Made by a program: the position numbers and the translations under genes. Below are positions 7,659 to 16,397 of a DNA stretch of 64,000 nucleotides, piece after piece. Below the pieces are notes generated by a model. That model did no database searches. It saw only the letters and a program-made list of their open reading frames with translations, and had not been told where the DNA came from. The stretch comes from Aestuariivivens sediminis (lineage in GTDB: Bacteria; Bacteroidota; Bacteroidia; Flavobacteriales; Flavobacteriaceae): assembly GCF_022662105.1 (NCBI RefSeq), contig NZ_JAKMCP010000006.1, positions 62,001 through 126,000 on the forward strand. Reading direction: 5' to 3'. How positions within the stretch are numbered: the stretch's first letter is position 1; each line of letters begins with the position of its first letter.

Positions 7659-8243
7659 TTAATTAGTTAAAACAATATTATGCTTATCTATTACCTTTCT
7701 CAAGTTAATGAGGGCATAACGCATTCTTCCTAAAGCGGTATTAATGCTAACCCCTGTTATTTCAGATATTTCCTTAAAGCTCATATCTTTATAAATCCGC
7801 ATGACCAGTACTTCTTTTTGATCTTCCGGCAGCTCATCAACTAAACGTCTAACATCATTTTCTACTTGCTCTTTTATAATACGTTTTTCAGCATTTAATT
7901 CCCCATCACTCAATACAGAAAAAATACTGAAATCGTTACTGTTATCAAATTTTGGCATCCTATTATTCTTTCGAAAATAATCAATCACCAAATTATGGGA
8001 GATACGCATTACCCAAGGTAAAAACTTACCTTCCTCGTTGTAAGCCTTTCTTTTTAGGGTACGAATGACTTTTATGAATGTATCCTGAAAAATATCTTCA
8101 GCTACATCTCTGTCATAAACTTTGGAATAAATGAAACTATAAACTTTATTTTTGTGCCTTAATATTAAAATTTCTAACGCATTTTCATCACCGTTAATAT
8201 AGTTATTAACTAGCGTTGCATCTGGAATAATTTTGTGCTGCAT
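7659..8243 (-). CDS. ECF-type RNA polymerase sigma factor
   Basis: The protein has 194 residues. Region 2 is seen at about residues 24-90 (VAEDIFQDTFIKVIR, then LPWVMRISHNLVIDYFRKN for -10 recognition and melting). Region 4 lies at about 130-185 (LPEDQKEVLVMRIYKDMSFKEISEITG, then the recognition helix SINTALGRMRYALINLRK). Sequence of this type fits the general flavobacterial ECF sigma factors found near uvrA, without an obvious anti-sigma gene. It is divergent from uvrA and is followed by the 48-residue gene and a terminator. Its regulon cannot be inferred here. Confidence 0.92.
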   Translation of the reverse strand: MQHKIIPDATLVNNYINGDENALEILILRHKNKVYSFIYSKVYDRDVAEDIFQDTFIKVIRTLKRKAYNEEGKFLPWVMRISHNLVIDYFRKNNRMPKFDNSNDFSIFSVLSDGELNAEKRIIKEQVENDVRRLVDELPEDQKEVLVMRIYKDMSFKEISEITGVSINTALGRMRYALINLRKVIDKHNIVLTN

Positions 8244-8589
8244 ATCTATTACTTTTATTGCAAGAAGTCTCCTTCTGTGCTTGGGGTTTATGGTTTAAAA
8301 GTAATATTATGCGATAGGCAAGTGGTATTAAATTGATTAATAGACATTTCAAATATAGTAAGAATCCATTTTAAAAAACAATAATTAAGCTATTTTTTTG
8401 TGATTTTTTCCTAATTATCGGGTTTTACATCGATGAAATTAACCCTGAAAGTTTGCATAAATTCTTACTAACTTGTGTCTGTATATTAACATTAGAAGAC
8501 GTTGCCATTCTTATCTTTTTAATTATTCTTAAAATTTTACCTGTAAAATACTTATAGTATCTTTGCAAGATTGTTTTCATTAACGGCCC
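8244..8589. other. Intergenic region between sigma factor and uvrA
   Basis: These 346 bp are A+T-rich and hold the divergent promoters. On the plus strand TATCTTTG at 8558-8565 fits the -7 element and lies 24 bp before the uvrA ATG. I see no convincing gene; a minus-strand frame across 8425-8625 overlaps the uvrA start and lacks coding character. Confidence 0.5.
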
Positions 8590-11379
8590 ATGAACACTGA
8601 CATTCAAAGCATAGATTCTAAACAAAATATCATTATAAAAGGTGCTAAACTACATAACCTGAAAAATATTGATGTCGTTATACCAAGAAATCAATTAGTA
8701 GTTATTACAGGCTTATCGGGATCTGGTAAGTCGAGTTTAGCTTTTGATACACTGTATGCTGAAGGACAGCGACGTTATGTTGAGAGCCTGTCTAGTTATG
8801 CTCGTCAATTTTTGGGGCGTTTGAACAAACCCAAGGTTGATTTTATTAAAGGCATTGCCCCGGCCATAGCCATTGAACAAAAAGTAAATTCAACGAATCC
8901 ACGATCTACTGTTGGAACAACTACTGAAATATATGATTATCTTAAATTATTATTTGCGAGGATTGGGAAGACTTTCTCTCCTATTTCAAACAAAGAGGTT
9001 AAAAAGGATACGGTTTCAGATGTTTTAAATTATGTGAAAATATTTCCTGAAAGCACGAAGTTACTACTCCTTGCCCCTATTCATTTAGAAAAAAACAGGA
9101 CATTTTCTGATAAACTTAAGGCGCTTCAACAACAGGGCTATTCCAGAATTAAAGTGAATGATTTAGTTGTTAGAATGAGTGAGCTAACCAATGTTAAAGA
9201 TTCTGACAGTGTTCATTTGGTTGTGGATAGAATTATAGTTAAAAATGAAGAAGATTTTTATAACAGGCTGGCTGATGCCATTCAAACTGCTTTCTACGAA
9301 GGAAAGGGAGAATGCATTATTGAAGCTTTAAATAATAACTCCAAACATCATTTTAGCAACAGGTTCGAACTTGATGGTATTAGCTTTTTAGATCCAAATA
9401 TTCATTTATTTAGTTTTAACAACCCCTATGGTGCTTGTCCAAAGTGTGAAGGATATGGAGATATTATTGGTATAGATGAAGATCTGGTCGTGCCCAATAC
9501 GGGTTTATCCATATATGAAGAAGCCATTTTCCCTTGGCGAGGTGAAAGCATGAGCTGGTACAAAAATCAGTTGGTTAATAACTCCCATAAATTCAATTTT
9601 CCTATACATAAACCCTATTTCGAACTTACAAAAGAACAGAAGCAACTCATTTGGGAGGGCAATGAATATTTTGAGGGCTTAAATTCATTTTTTACAGAAT
9701 TAGAAGCTAAAGCCTATAAAATACAAAACAGGGTCATGTTGTCTCGCTATCGTGGTAAAACAAAGTGTAAAGTCTGTAGTGGTAAACGTTTGCGTACTGA
9801 AGCAAACTATGTAAAAATTGGTGGTGCCACCATTACAGATTTGGTAGAAATGCCATTGGATAAACTCGCGAGGTTTTTCAATCGGTTGGAACTTAATGAT
9901 TATGATACTAAAATAGCGCGTCGTTTATTAAAAGAAATTAATAGCCGATTACGTTTTCTTAGTAATGTGGGGCTTGATTATTTAACGCTAAATCGGAAAT
10001 CCAATACCCTATCCGGAGGAGAAAGTCAGCGTATTAATTTGGCCACCTCTCTGGGAAGCAGTTTAGTAGGTTCTATGTATATTTTAGATGAACCCAGCAT
10101 AGGGCTTCATCCTAAAGATACAGAAAGGTTAATTTTAGTTTTAAAATCTCTACGTGATTTGGGAAACACCGTTATCGTTGTTGAACATGATGAAGATATA
10201 ATGAAAGCTGCTGACACAATCATCGATATTGGTCCAGAAGCTGGTACTTTTGGGGGTAAGATTGTGGCCCAGGGTAATTACGATACTATTTTGAGTTCAA
10301 ATTCATTAACTGCCAGATATTTAAACGGATATTTAAATATTAATATCCCCCAAACAAGACGGACTAGTAAATATTACGTTGACATTATTGGAGCAAGAGA
10401 AAATAATTTAAAAAACATAACTGTACGCTTTCCTCTTGGAATGTTAACTGTTATAACCGGGGTTTCTGGCAGTGGTAAAAGTACTCTCGTCAAAAAAATA
10501 TTGTATCCTGCACTACAAAAAGAACTCACTGATTTTAGTGACAAAGCAGGCCAGTTTACTGCCATAGAAGGAAATTTTAGCAATGTCAAACTTATTGAGT
10601 TTGTGGATCAAAATCCTATAGGAAGGTCATCAAGGTCCAATCCCGTAACCTATATTAAGGCCTATGATGATATTCGAGCCCTTTTTGCTAATCAAAAATT
10701 AAGTAAGATTAGAAATTATCAAGCGAAGCATTTTTCATTTAATGTTGATGGTGGACGTTGTGAAACATGTAAAGGGGAAGGTGAAGTGACTATTGAAATG
10801 CAGTTTATGGCAGATGTGCACTTGGAATGTGAGACCTGTAAAGGGAAACGCTTTAAAAAAGAGGTTCTTGAAGTTACATTTGCCAACAAGACCATAGATG
10901 ATATCTTAAATTTTACTATAGATGATGCCATATCATTTTTTGAATCCCATGATCAAGCTAAAATAAAAAATAAACTAAAACCTCTTCAAGATGTGGGGTT
11001 GGGTTATGTTACTCTCGGACAAAGTTCTTCCACGCTCTCCGGTGGTGAGGCTCAACGGATTAAACTGGCCTCATTTTTGGGCAAAGGTAGTAGTTCGGAT
11101 AAGGCGCTTTTTATTTTTGACGAGCCTACCACAGGACTGCATTTTCACGATATTCAAAAATTACTGAAATCCCTTAATGCCCTTATTGAAAAGGGACATT
11201 CCGTTATTGTGATTGAACATAATTTAGAACTGATTAAATGTGCCGATTATATTGTAGACTTAGGGCCATCCGGAGGAGAACGTGGAGGTAATGTTGTTGC
11301 CTGCGGTACTCCAGAAGACATTATTAGGGTAAAAACTTCTGAAACGGGGAAATATTTAAAAGACAAACTTATTAATTAA
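8590..11379 (+). CDS. uvrA: Excinuclease ABC subunit A
   Basis: The protein has 929 residues, typical of UvrA. It contains two ABC ATPase modules: Walker A GLSGSGKSS near residue 40 with signature LSGGESQRINLA, and Walker A GVSGSGKST near 630 with signature LSGGEAQRIKLA. Zinc modules are visible: CPKCEGYGD and CKVCSGKR in the first half, and CETCKGEG plus CETCKGKR in the second. Together with UvrB and UvrC it finds bulky DNA lesions for nucleotide excision repair. The gene stands alone, with its own -7 element upstream and the DUF3667 gene convergent downstream. Confidence 0.98.
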   Translation: MNTDIQSIDSKQNIIIKGAKLHNLKNIDVVIPRNQLVVITGLSGSGKSSLAFDTLYAEGQRRYVESLSSYARQFLGRLNKPKVDFIKGIAPAIAIEQKVNSTNPRSTVGTTTEIYDYLKLLFARIGKTFSPISNKEVKKDTVSDVLNYVKIFPESTKLLLLAPIHLEKNRTFSDKLKALQQQGYSRIKVNDLVVRMSELTNVKDSDSVHLVVDRIIVKNEEDFYNRLADAIQTAFYEGKGECIIEALNNNSKHHFSNRFELDGISFLDPNIHLFSFNNPYGACPKCEGYGDIIGIDEDLVVPNTGLSIYEEAIFPWRGESMSWYKNQLVNNSHKFNFPIHKPYFELTKEQKQLIWEGNEYFEGLNSFFTELEAKAYKIQNRVMLSRYRGKTKCKVCSGKRLRTEANYVKIGGATITDLVEMPLDKLARFFNRLELNDYDTKIARRLLKEINSRLRFLSNVGLDYLTLNRKSNTLSGGESQRINLATSLGSSLVGSMYILDEPSIGLHPKDTERLILVLKSLRDLGNTVIVVEHDEDIMKAADTIIDIGPEAGTFGGKIVAQGNYDTILSSNSLTARYLNGYLNINIPQTRRTSKYYVDIIGARENNLKNITVRFPLGMLTVITGVSGSGKSTLVKKILYPALQKELTDFSDKAGQFTAIEGNFSNVKLIEFVDQNPIGRSSRSNPVTYIKAYDDIRALFANQKLSKIRNYQAKHFSFNVDGGRCETCKGEGEVTIEMQFMADVHLECETCKGKRFKKEVLEVTFANKTIDDILNFTIDDAISFFESHDQAKIKNKLKPLQDVGLGYVTLGQSSSTLSGGEAQRIKLASFLGKGSSSDKALFIFDEPTTGLHFHDIQKLLKSLNALIEKGHSVIVIEHNLELIKCADYIVDLGPSGGERGGNVVACGTPEDIIRVKTSETGKYLKDKLIN

Positions 11380-11403
11380 TTGTTCAGTCCCAATTAAACT
11401 TTT

Positions 11404-12477
11404 TCAGTAAAACAAAAAGGCAGTGGCCAAAATTACGATTAAAGCGGTTGGTACAATAAGGGACATATACAGGAAGGTTGTCATTCCAGCCTTAAAAAAT
11501 GATATAAAATACCCCTGCTGATAAAATCGCTTCAATCCCAACCACAAATACACGAAGGTAGACAGCATGATAAGCCAATCTATGCTGTCCGGTATATCTA
11601 TTATCCATTCGTTAACTGTTATAATAACGCCAAGTACAATAAATAGAAAAGAAAAATAATAAAAACTAAACACCAAATGGTGGGCAAATTGTCCGCGTCG
11701 CCAATATAACAATTTAAGAATGAAGGCAAATAATGGCAGCAAAAAGAATAGTGCTACCGGTATGCTATCAAAAAATGCCTGTACAATACCACCCCCCCTT
11801 TGTTTGTGGAACTTCAATAACTGCTTTAAAAATGTACGTTTGATGAATCCCGTATTTTCATCCATTCCAATGAATTTCAATTGTTCTTCTGTAGAAGCCC
11901 CGGCAGCATTTAAAGAATCCAATTTTTTAAGGTCATAAGTCAGATTGAATATGGTTTTTCTTGATGTGCTTGTGTTACTTTTTATGGTCGAGTCCAATGC
12001 TTTTAATTCATCTTTCGATAAGCCGGTTTTGATGTTAGGATTATTTAAAATCGGTGGAACCTCAGCTTTAGCAGCTATGGTGGAGTCTATACGCTTTATC
12101 TGAACAGAATCCACGGTATTGACGGATTCAAAACTCGTTTTAAGAGCCTTATCAACATTACTATTGTACTCCCTGACCTTAAACGAAAAAATAAAAAAGA
12201 AAACTACGGATACAAATAAATAAAATTGCGCAGGATGCAAATATTTAAGGCGTTTACCTGCTACAAATCGCTTGGGAATTAAACCTGGCTTAAAGATTAG
12301 CGGTAAAAAGCTCTTAAAAAACCTAGCATCAAATGAAAAGTAATTGCTTATGGTATTATAAAATAATACACTTACTGTGAGGTCTTCCTTCACTTGTTGC
12401 CCACAATAAGGACAAAAGTTAAAGGTTGCATCAAACTCCTGTTCACAATTTTTGCATGAGTCTTGATTGCTTTTCAT
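11404..12477 (-). CDS. DUF3667-type zinc-ribbon membrane protein
   Basis: The protein has 357 residues. A four-cysteine zinc ribbon lies at the N-terminus (Cys8, Cys11, Cys22, Cys25, as CKNCE and CPYCG). A conserved segment YLHPAQFYLFVSVVFFF begins the first membrane helix near residue 82, and about four further helices follow from residue 235 to the C-terminus. This plan fits the DUF3667 family, whose function is unknown. A central loop of about 130 residues (about 105-230) is polar and probably periplasmic or cytoplasmic. It converges with uvrA. Confidence 0.8.
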   Translation of the reverse strand: MKSNQDSCKNCEQEFDATFNFCPYCGQQVKEDLTVSVLFYNTISNYFSFDARFFKSFLPLIFKPGLIPKRFVAGKRLKYLHPAQFYLFVSVVFFFIFSFKVREYNSNVDKALKTSFESVNTVDSVQIKRIDSTIAAKAEVPPILNNPNIKTGLSKDELKALDSTIKSNTSTSRKTIFNLTYDLKKLDSLNAAGASTEEQLKFIGMDENTGFIKRTFLKQLLKFHKQRGGGIVQAFFDSIPVALFFLLPLFAFILKLLYWRRGQFAHHLVFSFYYFSFLFIVLGVIITVNEWIIDIPDSIDWLIMLSTFVYLWLGLKRFYQQGYFISFFKAGMTTFLYMSLIVPTALIVILATAFLFY

Positions 12478-12650
12478 TTAGTTTCATTAGTGCCATAAAA
12501 TTAATAAAATTATTGTTTTATTTTACAACTAATTAAAAACCAATTTGTTTAACACCAATTCAAGATCATAGTTTAACATTTTGATAAAGAATAAATTAGC
12601 ATGATAATTAATGTTAATATTTAGTTAATCATCTTTTCTGCAATTTTATT

Positions 12651-12666
12651 TGGCATACCTCTTGAA
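12651..12666 (+). promoter_or_regulatory. Sigma-54-like -24/-12 promoter
   Basis: TGGCATACCTCTTGAA fits the sigma-54 consensus TGGCAYRNNNNTTGCW at every fixed base except the C of TTGC, with exact spacing. Transcription would start near 12677, giving a leader of about 55 bases for the secreted protein gene at 12732. The paralogous gene at 15139 has an equivalent site. Confidence 0.55.
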
Positions 12667-12731
12667 AATTAACAAGTATAGCGGAAGCCGAAAAGCTAAA
12701 AAAGAGTAGGGAAACTTAAAACTTATGAACT

Positions 12732-13406
12732 ATGAAAAAAGCATTACTATTTTTTACCTTGTTGTCAATAGGATTGGTGACAGTATCAGCAACAAATTCC
12801 CTGGACCATAGTGTAGGACAGGTAACCATTAACTCATTTAATAACTTTTCAGAGCCTGTTGTTTTTATGGAACGTGGTGTTGAATTTTTAATTTTCCCCG
12901 ATGGAAGTTTTGATTTTGATGCCAACAAATACCATTCATATAATGTTGATATTTACTATAAAAAACGTTCGAAGCGGGCCCATATTAATATGAATCACGT
13001 AGGGCCAAATGTTAATATGGGCTATACGCCTAACAGAAACAATGGTGTCTTTATTTCTAGAGATTTATTGGGAAGGGTAAGACGAGTCGATAATGTCCTT
13101 ATAAATTACGACAGAACTGGAAAGGTTACCCGCATAGGCTCCGTCTTTATTACATATGGAAGAGGTAGAAACGGAACTTTAACACAAGTTGGGGGATTAC
13201 ATGTTAACTATAACCGTTGGGGTGAAATTGTAAGTTCCCATGGTCGTGTAAACCCTAATAATTATTGTAACATTTGTGGTGTTAACTCTTGCCATATGTC
13301 TCACTCAAGTGGAATTCACAGTCATGAGCATAATGATTGGAAGGATAATAATGATGCATATTACTATTACAAAGATAACGGCAAATCAAAAAAGCGAAAA
13401 AGATGA
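12732..13406 (+). CDS. Secreted protein of unknown function, paralogue 1
   Basis: The protein has 224 residues. Residues 1-20 are a Sec signal peptide (cleavage near SATNS). The core contains GVEFLIFPDGSFDFDAN, then repeats of a short beta-type unit with the pattern YDxxGxVxxIGxVxIxY and GGLHVNYNRWG, reminiscent of YD-type repeats. The C-terminus is His/Cys-rich (CNICGVNSCHMSH) and then Lys-rich, which could bind metal. It is clearly paralogous to the protein at 15139, with matching FPDG and GGL segments. A sigma-54-like promoter lies upstream and a strong terminator downstream, so it is a single-gene unit. Function unknown; an envelope or extracellular role is inferred. Confidence 0.8.
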   Translation: MKKALLFFTLLSIGLVTVSATNSLDHSVGQVTINSFNNFSEPVVFMERGVEFLIFPDGSFDFDANKYHSYNVDIYYKKRSKRAHINMNHVGPNVNMGYTPNRNNGVFISRDLLGRVRRVDNVLINYDRTGKVTRIGSVFITYGRGRNGTLTQVGGLHVNYNRWGEIVSSHGRVNPNNYCNICGVNSCHMSHSSGIHSHEHNDWKDNNDAYYYYKDNGKSKKRKR

Positions 13407-13431
13407 TCACGTAATACACTCAGTTTTGAAT

Positions 13432-13461
13432 GAAAACGCCCAATGGAATTTGGGCGTTTTC
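13432..13461 (+). terminator. Strong rho-independent terminator
   Basis: GAAAACGCCCAA at 13432-13443 pairs perfectly with TTGGGCGTTTTC at 13450-13461 around a six-base loop. It ends the gene at 12732, and its symmetrical ends with A and T flanks may let it serve the convergent oxidoreductase gene too. Confidence 0.8.
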
Positions 13462-13489
13462 TTATTGTGCATGGACCACTTAACAAACG

Positions 13490-14890
13490 CTACTTAATGA
13501 TGGTTAAGGGATGGGTTCTTTTCCATTCTCCTCTTGTAAAATCAGGAAAGACCTGAGGAGCACCGCCTTGTTCCACAGACCTTTCACTTAGTGGAGATAC
13601 CGCACTCCAAAAACATCCTTCATACACATTTTGGTCAAGAGGTTCACCCTGTCTTAAACATTCTACTATTCTGAAGAGCATCATAAAATCCTTGCCTCCA
13701 TGTCCCCCCATCTTTTCGGATAATTTTCCCAACCTCACATAAAGGGGATGTTCATATTTTTCATAAATTTTTTCTAAATGGTCCCCTTGGACCCAATTGT
13801 GGTGATCTTCAGTTACGCCTTCAACACCTCCTTCCAAAGAAACTCGCGTTGGAAAGCCTGCCAATGTCCCTTTAGTCCCTTGAATTAAATTATGCCTGGT
13901 ATATGGTCTAGGGCTAGTCTCATCCCATTGAATCATAATAGTTCTTCCCATTGTTGTCTTAATAATTGAAGTATTTAAATCACCTCCGGTATAATTAATT
14001 TGATTCCATTTATGCGCCTTTGGAAAATTTTTTTCAGCAAAATATTTTCTTCCCAGTGCCAAGGTTGAAAAGGATACTATGCTACTAAAATTATCTTCTC
14101 CCCTAACTAAATTCATATATTGGGCTACAGGACCTAAGCCGTGAGTTGGGTATAAATTTCCATTTCTCTTCGCATAATGGTATGTTCGCCATGACCCGGT
14201 ACCTCGATCCACATTATACATCTGCTCTCTCAAATCATGAATATAGGAGGCTTCGGCATGTAATAATTCGCCAATAACACCTTGTCGACACATATTTAAA
14301 TAGAGGAGTTCTTCCCTACCATAATTTACATTTTCCATCATCATACAGTGTTTCTGGGTTTGCTCAGAGGCAAATACAATTTCCCACATTTCCTCCAAAG
14401 TAACTGCGATAGGAACTTCAATAAAGGCATGTGCCCCTTTTTTCATGGTAGCAATTGCCATTAGTGCATGATTATTCCAGTTTGTTGCTATAAAAACGGC
14501 ATCCGGTTTAGTTTCCTCAAGCATCACTTTCCATTGATCTTCATCACCGTAATATGTCCCAATATGTTTATGCCTCAAACCTTTTCCTATATGAGTACAT
14601 TTTACAGCTGAACTTTTGGCCAGGTCCTCATATAAATCACAAATGGCTATTATTTCAGTTCCCGCAATAGATGCTAATTGAATGGCATGACTACTGCCAC
14701 GAGCTCCTACTCCAATGAGTGCAATTCGTACAGTATCCAACTTAGGGGCTTTAAATCCTCCCATATATCTGTCATTAGGTTCAAATAAAACATCATTACT
14801 TGAATAAGATGAAAATAATCTTCCTAAGGACATCCCTGCACCTGTAAGTGCGGTTTTCTTTATAAAGTTTCTGCGATCTATGTTTTTCAT
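13490..14890 (-). CDS. Gfo/Idh/MocA oxidoreductase, GH109-like, Tat-exported
   Basis: The protein has 466 residues from the ATG at 14890; an in-frame ATG at 14908 would add six residues before the signal. A twin-arginine signal DRRNFIKKTALTGAG begins the protein. The Rossmann motif GVGARGSSH follows at about residue 58, with ICDLYEDL. The text THGLGPVAQYMNLVRGE and YIHDLREQMY resembles glycoside hydrolase family 109, whose members use NAD to cleave alpha-N-acetylgalactosamine by an oxidation-elimination route. The relation to GH109 is from motif memory; another periplasmic sugar oxidoreductase is possible. It lies between two paralogous secreted-protein genes on the opposite strand. Confidence 0.85.
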   Translation of the reverse strand: MKNIDRRNFIKKTALTGAGMSLGRLFSSYSSNDVLFEPNDRYMGGFKAPKLDTVRIALIGVGARGSSHAIQLASIAGTEIIAICDLYEDLAKSSAVKCTHIGKGLRHKHIGTYYGDEDQWKVMLEETKPDAVFIATNWNNHALMAIATMKKGAHAFIEVPIAVTLEEMWEIVFASEQTQKHCMMMENVNYGREELLYLNMCRQGVIGELLHAEASYIHDLREQMYNVDRGTGSWRTYHYAKRNGNLYPTHGLGPVAQYMNLVRGEDNFSSIVSFSTLALGRKYFAEKNFPKAHKWNQINYTGGDLNTSIIKTTMGRTIMIQWDETSPRPYTRHNLIQGTKGTLAGFPTRVSLEGGVEGVTEDHHNWVQGDHLEKIYEKYEHPLYVRLGKLSEKMGGHGGKDFMMLFRIVECLRQGEPLDQNVYEGCFWSAVSPLSERSVEQGGAPQVFPDFTRGEWKRTHPLTIIK

Positions 14891-15086
14891 GGTGAATAAG
14901 TTTAACATGAGGTTTGTCTAGTCAATGAAATAAAATTTTTATCAAAAAATAGTGACTTATATTTGATTCCATTTTATTCGATTTTCAAAAGGAATAAGAT
15001 AATCAGATTTCTTTTCGGTTATAATTTAAATAAACTAAAGCTTATTATCTTTTGGTTATCAATCAATTAACCTGTTATTTTTGTTT

Positions 15087-15102
15087 TGGCACGTTGTTTG
15101 TA
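15087..15102 (+). promoter_or_regulatory. Sigma-54-like -24/-12 promoter
   Basis: TGGCACGTTGTTTGTA fits TGGCAYRNNNNTTGCW with one difference (T for C in the -12 GC). The start of transcription would be near 15113, about 26 bases before the ATG at 15139. It also contradicts translation from the in-frame start at 15052. Confidence 0.6.
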
Positions 15103-15138
15103 TTCAGTAGGTTGTATTCACAAGTAAAACGTTTAATT

Positions 15139-16326
15139 ATGAAAAAATTAGCATTAATATTAGTTGGATTTCTCATGTTTGGGTTTACCACTAATGCAAA
15201 AACAACCTTAAGTAAAAATAGCAATTCATCATCAGTAATCTATGGTGGTTATGGTAATTCTTTCATATTTATAGAAGGTGGTATTGAATTTTCTGTATTT
15301 CCGGATGGGCAATTTGATTTCAATATCTTGCGTAACAACTCCCAATTAAGCGTATCAATTGGAGCCCCACATCTTAACATTAGTTTTAATTCTGGATATA
15401 ATTACAACGCTTATGTGCAGTATGACGAATTTGGTGCTGTAATTCAAATAGAGAACATACCCATTTATTATGACTATTACGGCCGTATCATTCAGGCTGG
15501 AAATGTGAATATTCATTATAATAATTTTGGATATGTGTCACGATTAGGCGGTTTATATGTGCACTACAACAGGTACAATAGGTTTAGTCACTGTACCGGA
15601 TTTATAAATGTTTATAACAGGCATTATGTCTATAGACCATGGCATCGTTATTATAGTATTCCCGCCAATGATTTTTGTGTAGTTTACAATAGACCATATC
15701 GACAATATTATACCCCGGTTAGGTATGTTTACAATAGACCATTCTACAACAATTATAGACCGCGAACTTCTGTTGCAACCAGAAGAGGAAGTGCAATTAC
15801 TCGGAACCGAAATTATGCAACTGTTAACAGGAGTTCTAGGAACTTGACTCGTGTAAATAGAAATGCAAATACTTCGGATTCAAGAAGAAATTATAACGCG
15901 AATACGTCAATGGCAAATGGAAGAAATAGAAAAGATGTTACACCTAATTCAGCAAGTAATAATACCAATAGACGCTATTCAAGAAATACAAGTGATAATT
16001 CCCAAATAAATTATACTAAACACGCAGATAACAACGTTAGAAGAATAACGAGATCTAATGCCCAAAATAATTCGAGAATTAACTCCGGAGATCGTACTAG
16101 AAATAATTCTACAAATCGAAAACCAAATAGCTCTAATTTTCGTAATTATAACAGAGACATTACAAAATCTGTAAAGTCTAAAGTCACAAAAAGACCAATG
16201 GGAAATACATCCAGAACTTTTAAACATGATATTCCCGGATCTAGACAAAGTTCAAATCATAGAGTTACACAAAATAACAGTAGCTCAGACAATAAAAGTA
16301 CAAGATCTATTAGAAGAAGATCTTAA
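15139..16326 (+). CDS. Secreted protein of unknown function, paralogue 2, basic tail
   Basis: The protein has 395 residues from the ATG at 15139. Residues 1-20 are a Sec signal peptide (ending near TTNAK). The first half mirrors the 12732 protein: GIEFSVFPDGQFDFNI, then repeated YDEFGAVIQIENIPIYYD and GGLYVHYNRYN units rich in Tyr and Asn. The second half, from about residue 200, is low in complexity and very rich in Arg, Asn and Ser, ending in RSIRRRS, with no acidic balance; such a tail could bind polyanions such as polysaccharide or nucleic acid. That is inference. It has its own sigma-54-like promoter and a long stem-loop after its stop. Confidence 0.8.
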   Translation: MKKLALILVGFLMFGFTTNAKTTLSKNSNSSSVIYGGYGNSFIFIEGGIEFSVFPDGQFDFNILRNNSQLSVSIGAPHLNISFNSGYNYNAYVQYDEFGAVIQIENIPIYYDYYGRIIQAGNVNIHYNNFGYVSRLGGLYVHYNRYNRFSHCTGFINVYNRHYVYRPWHRYYSIPANDFCVVYNRPYRQYYTPVRYVYNRPFYNNYRPRTSVATRRGSAITRNRNYATVNRSSRNLTRVNRNANTSDSRRNYNANTSMANGRNRKDVTPNSASNNTNRRYSRNTSDNSQINYTKHADNNVRRITRSNAQNNSRINSGDRTRNNSTNRKPNSSNFRNYNRDITKSVKSKVTKRPMGNTSRTFKHDIPGSRQSSNHRVTQNNSSSDNKSTRSIRRRS

Positions 16327-16346
16327 CCTCTTTGGTTGGTTAGTTG

Positions 16347-16393
16347 GAAAGCCCTGCGATAAGTTTGCCTCAAAGCAACATCGTGGGGTTTTC
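16347..16393. terminator. Long stem-loop between convergent genes
   Basis: GAAAGCCCTGCGAT at 16347-16360 pairs with ATCGTGGGGTTTTC at 16380-16393 over 14 positions, three of them G-T pairs. The loop contains a second partial stem. It lies between the ends of the 15139 gene and the flippase gene and probably terminates one or both. Confidence 0.55.
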
Positions 16394-16397
16394 TCTT

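Noticed and set aside
15052-15138. N-terminal extension of secreted paralogue 2
   Set aside because: It spans the sigma-54-like promoter and would bury the signal peptide that starts at 15139.
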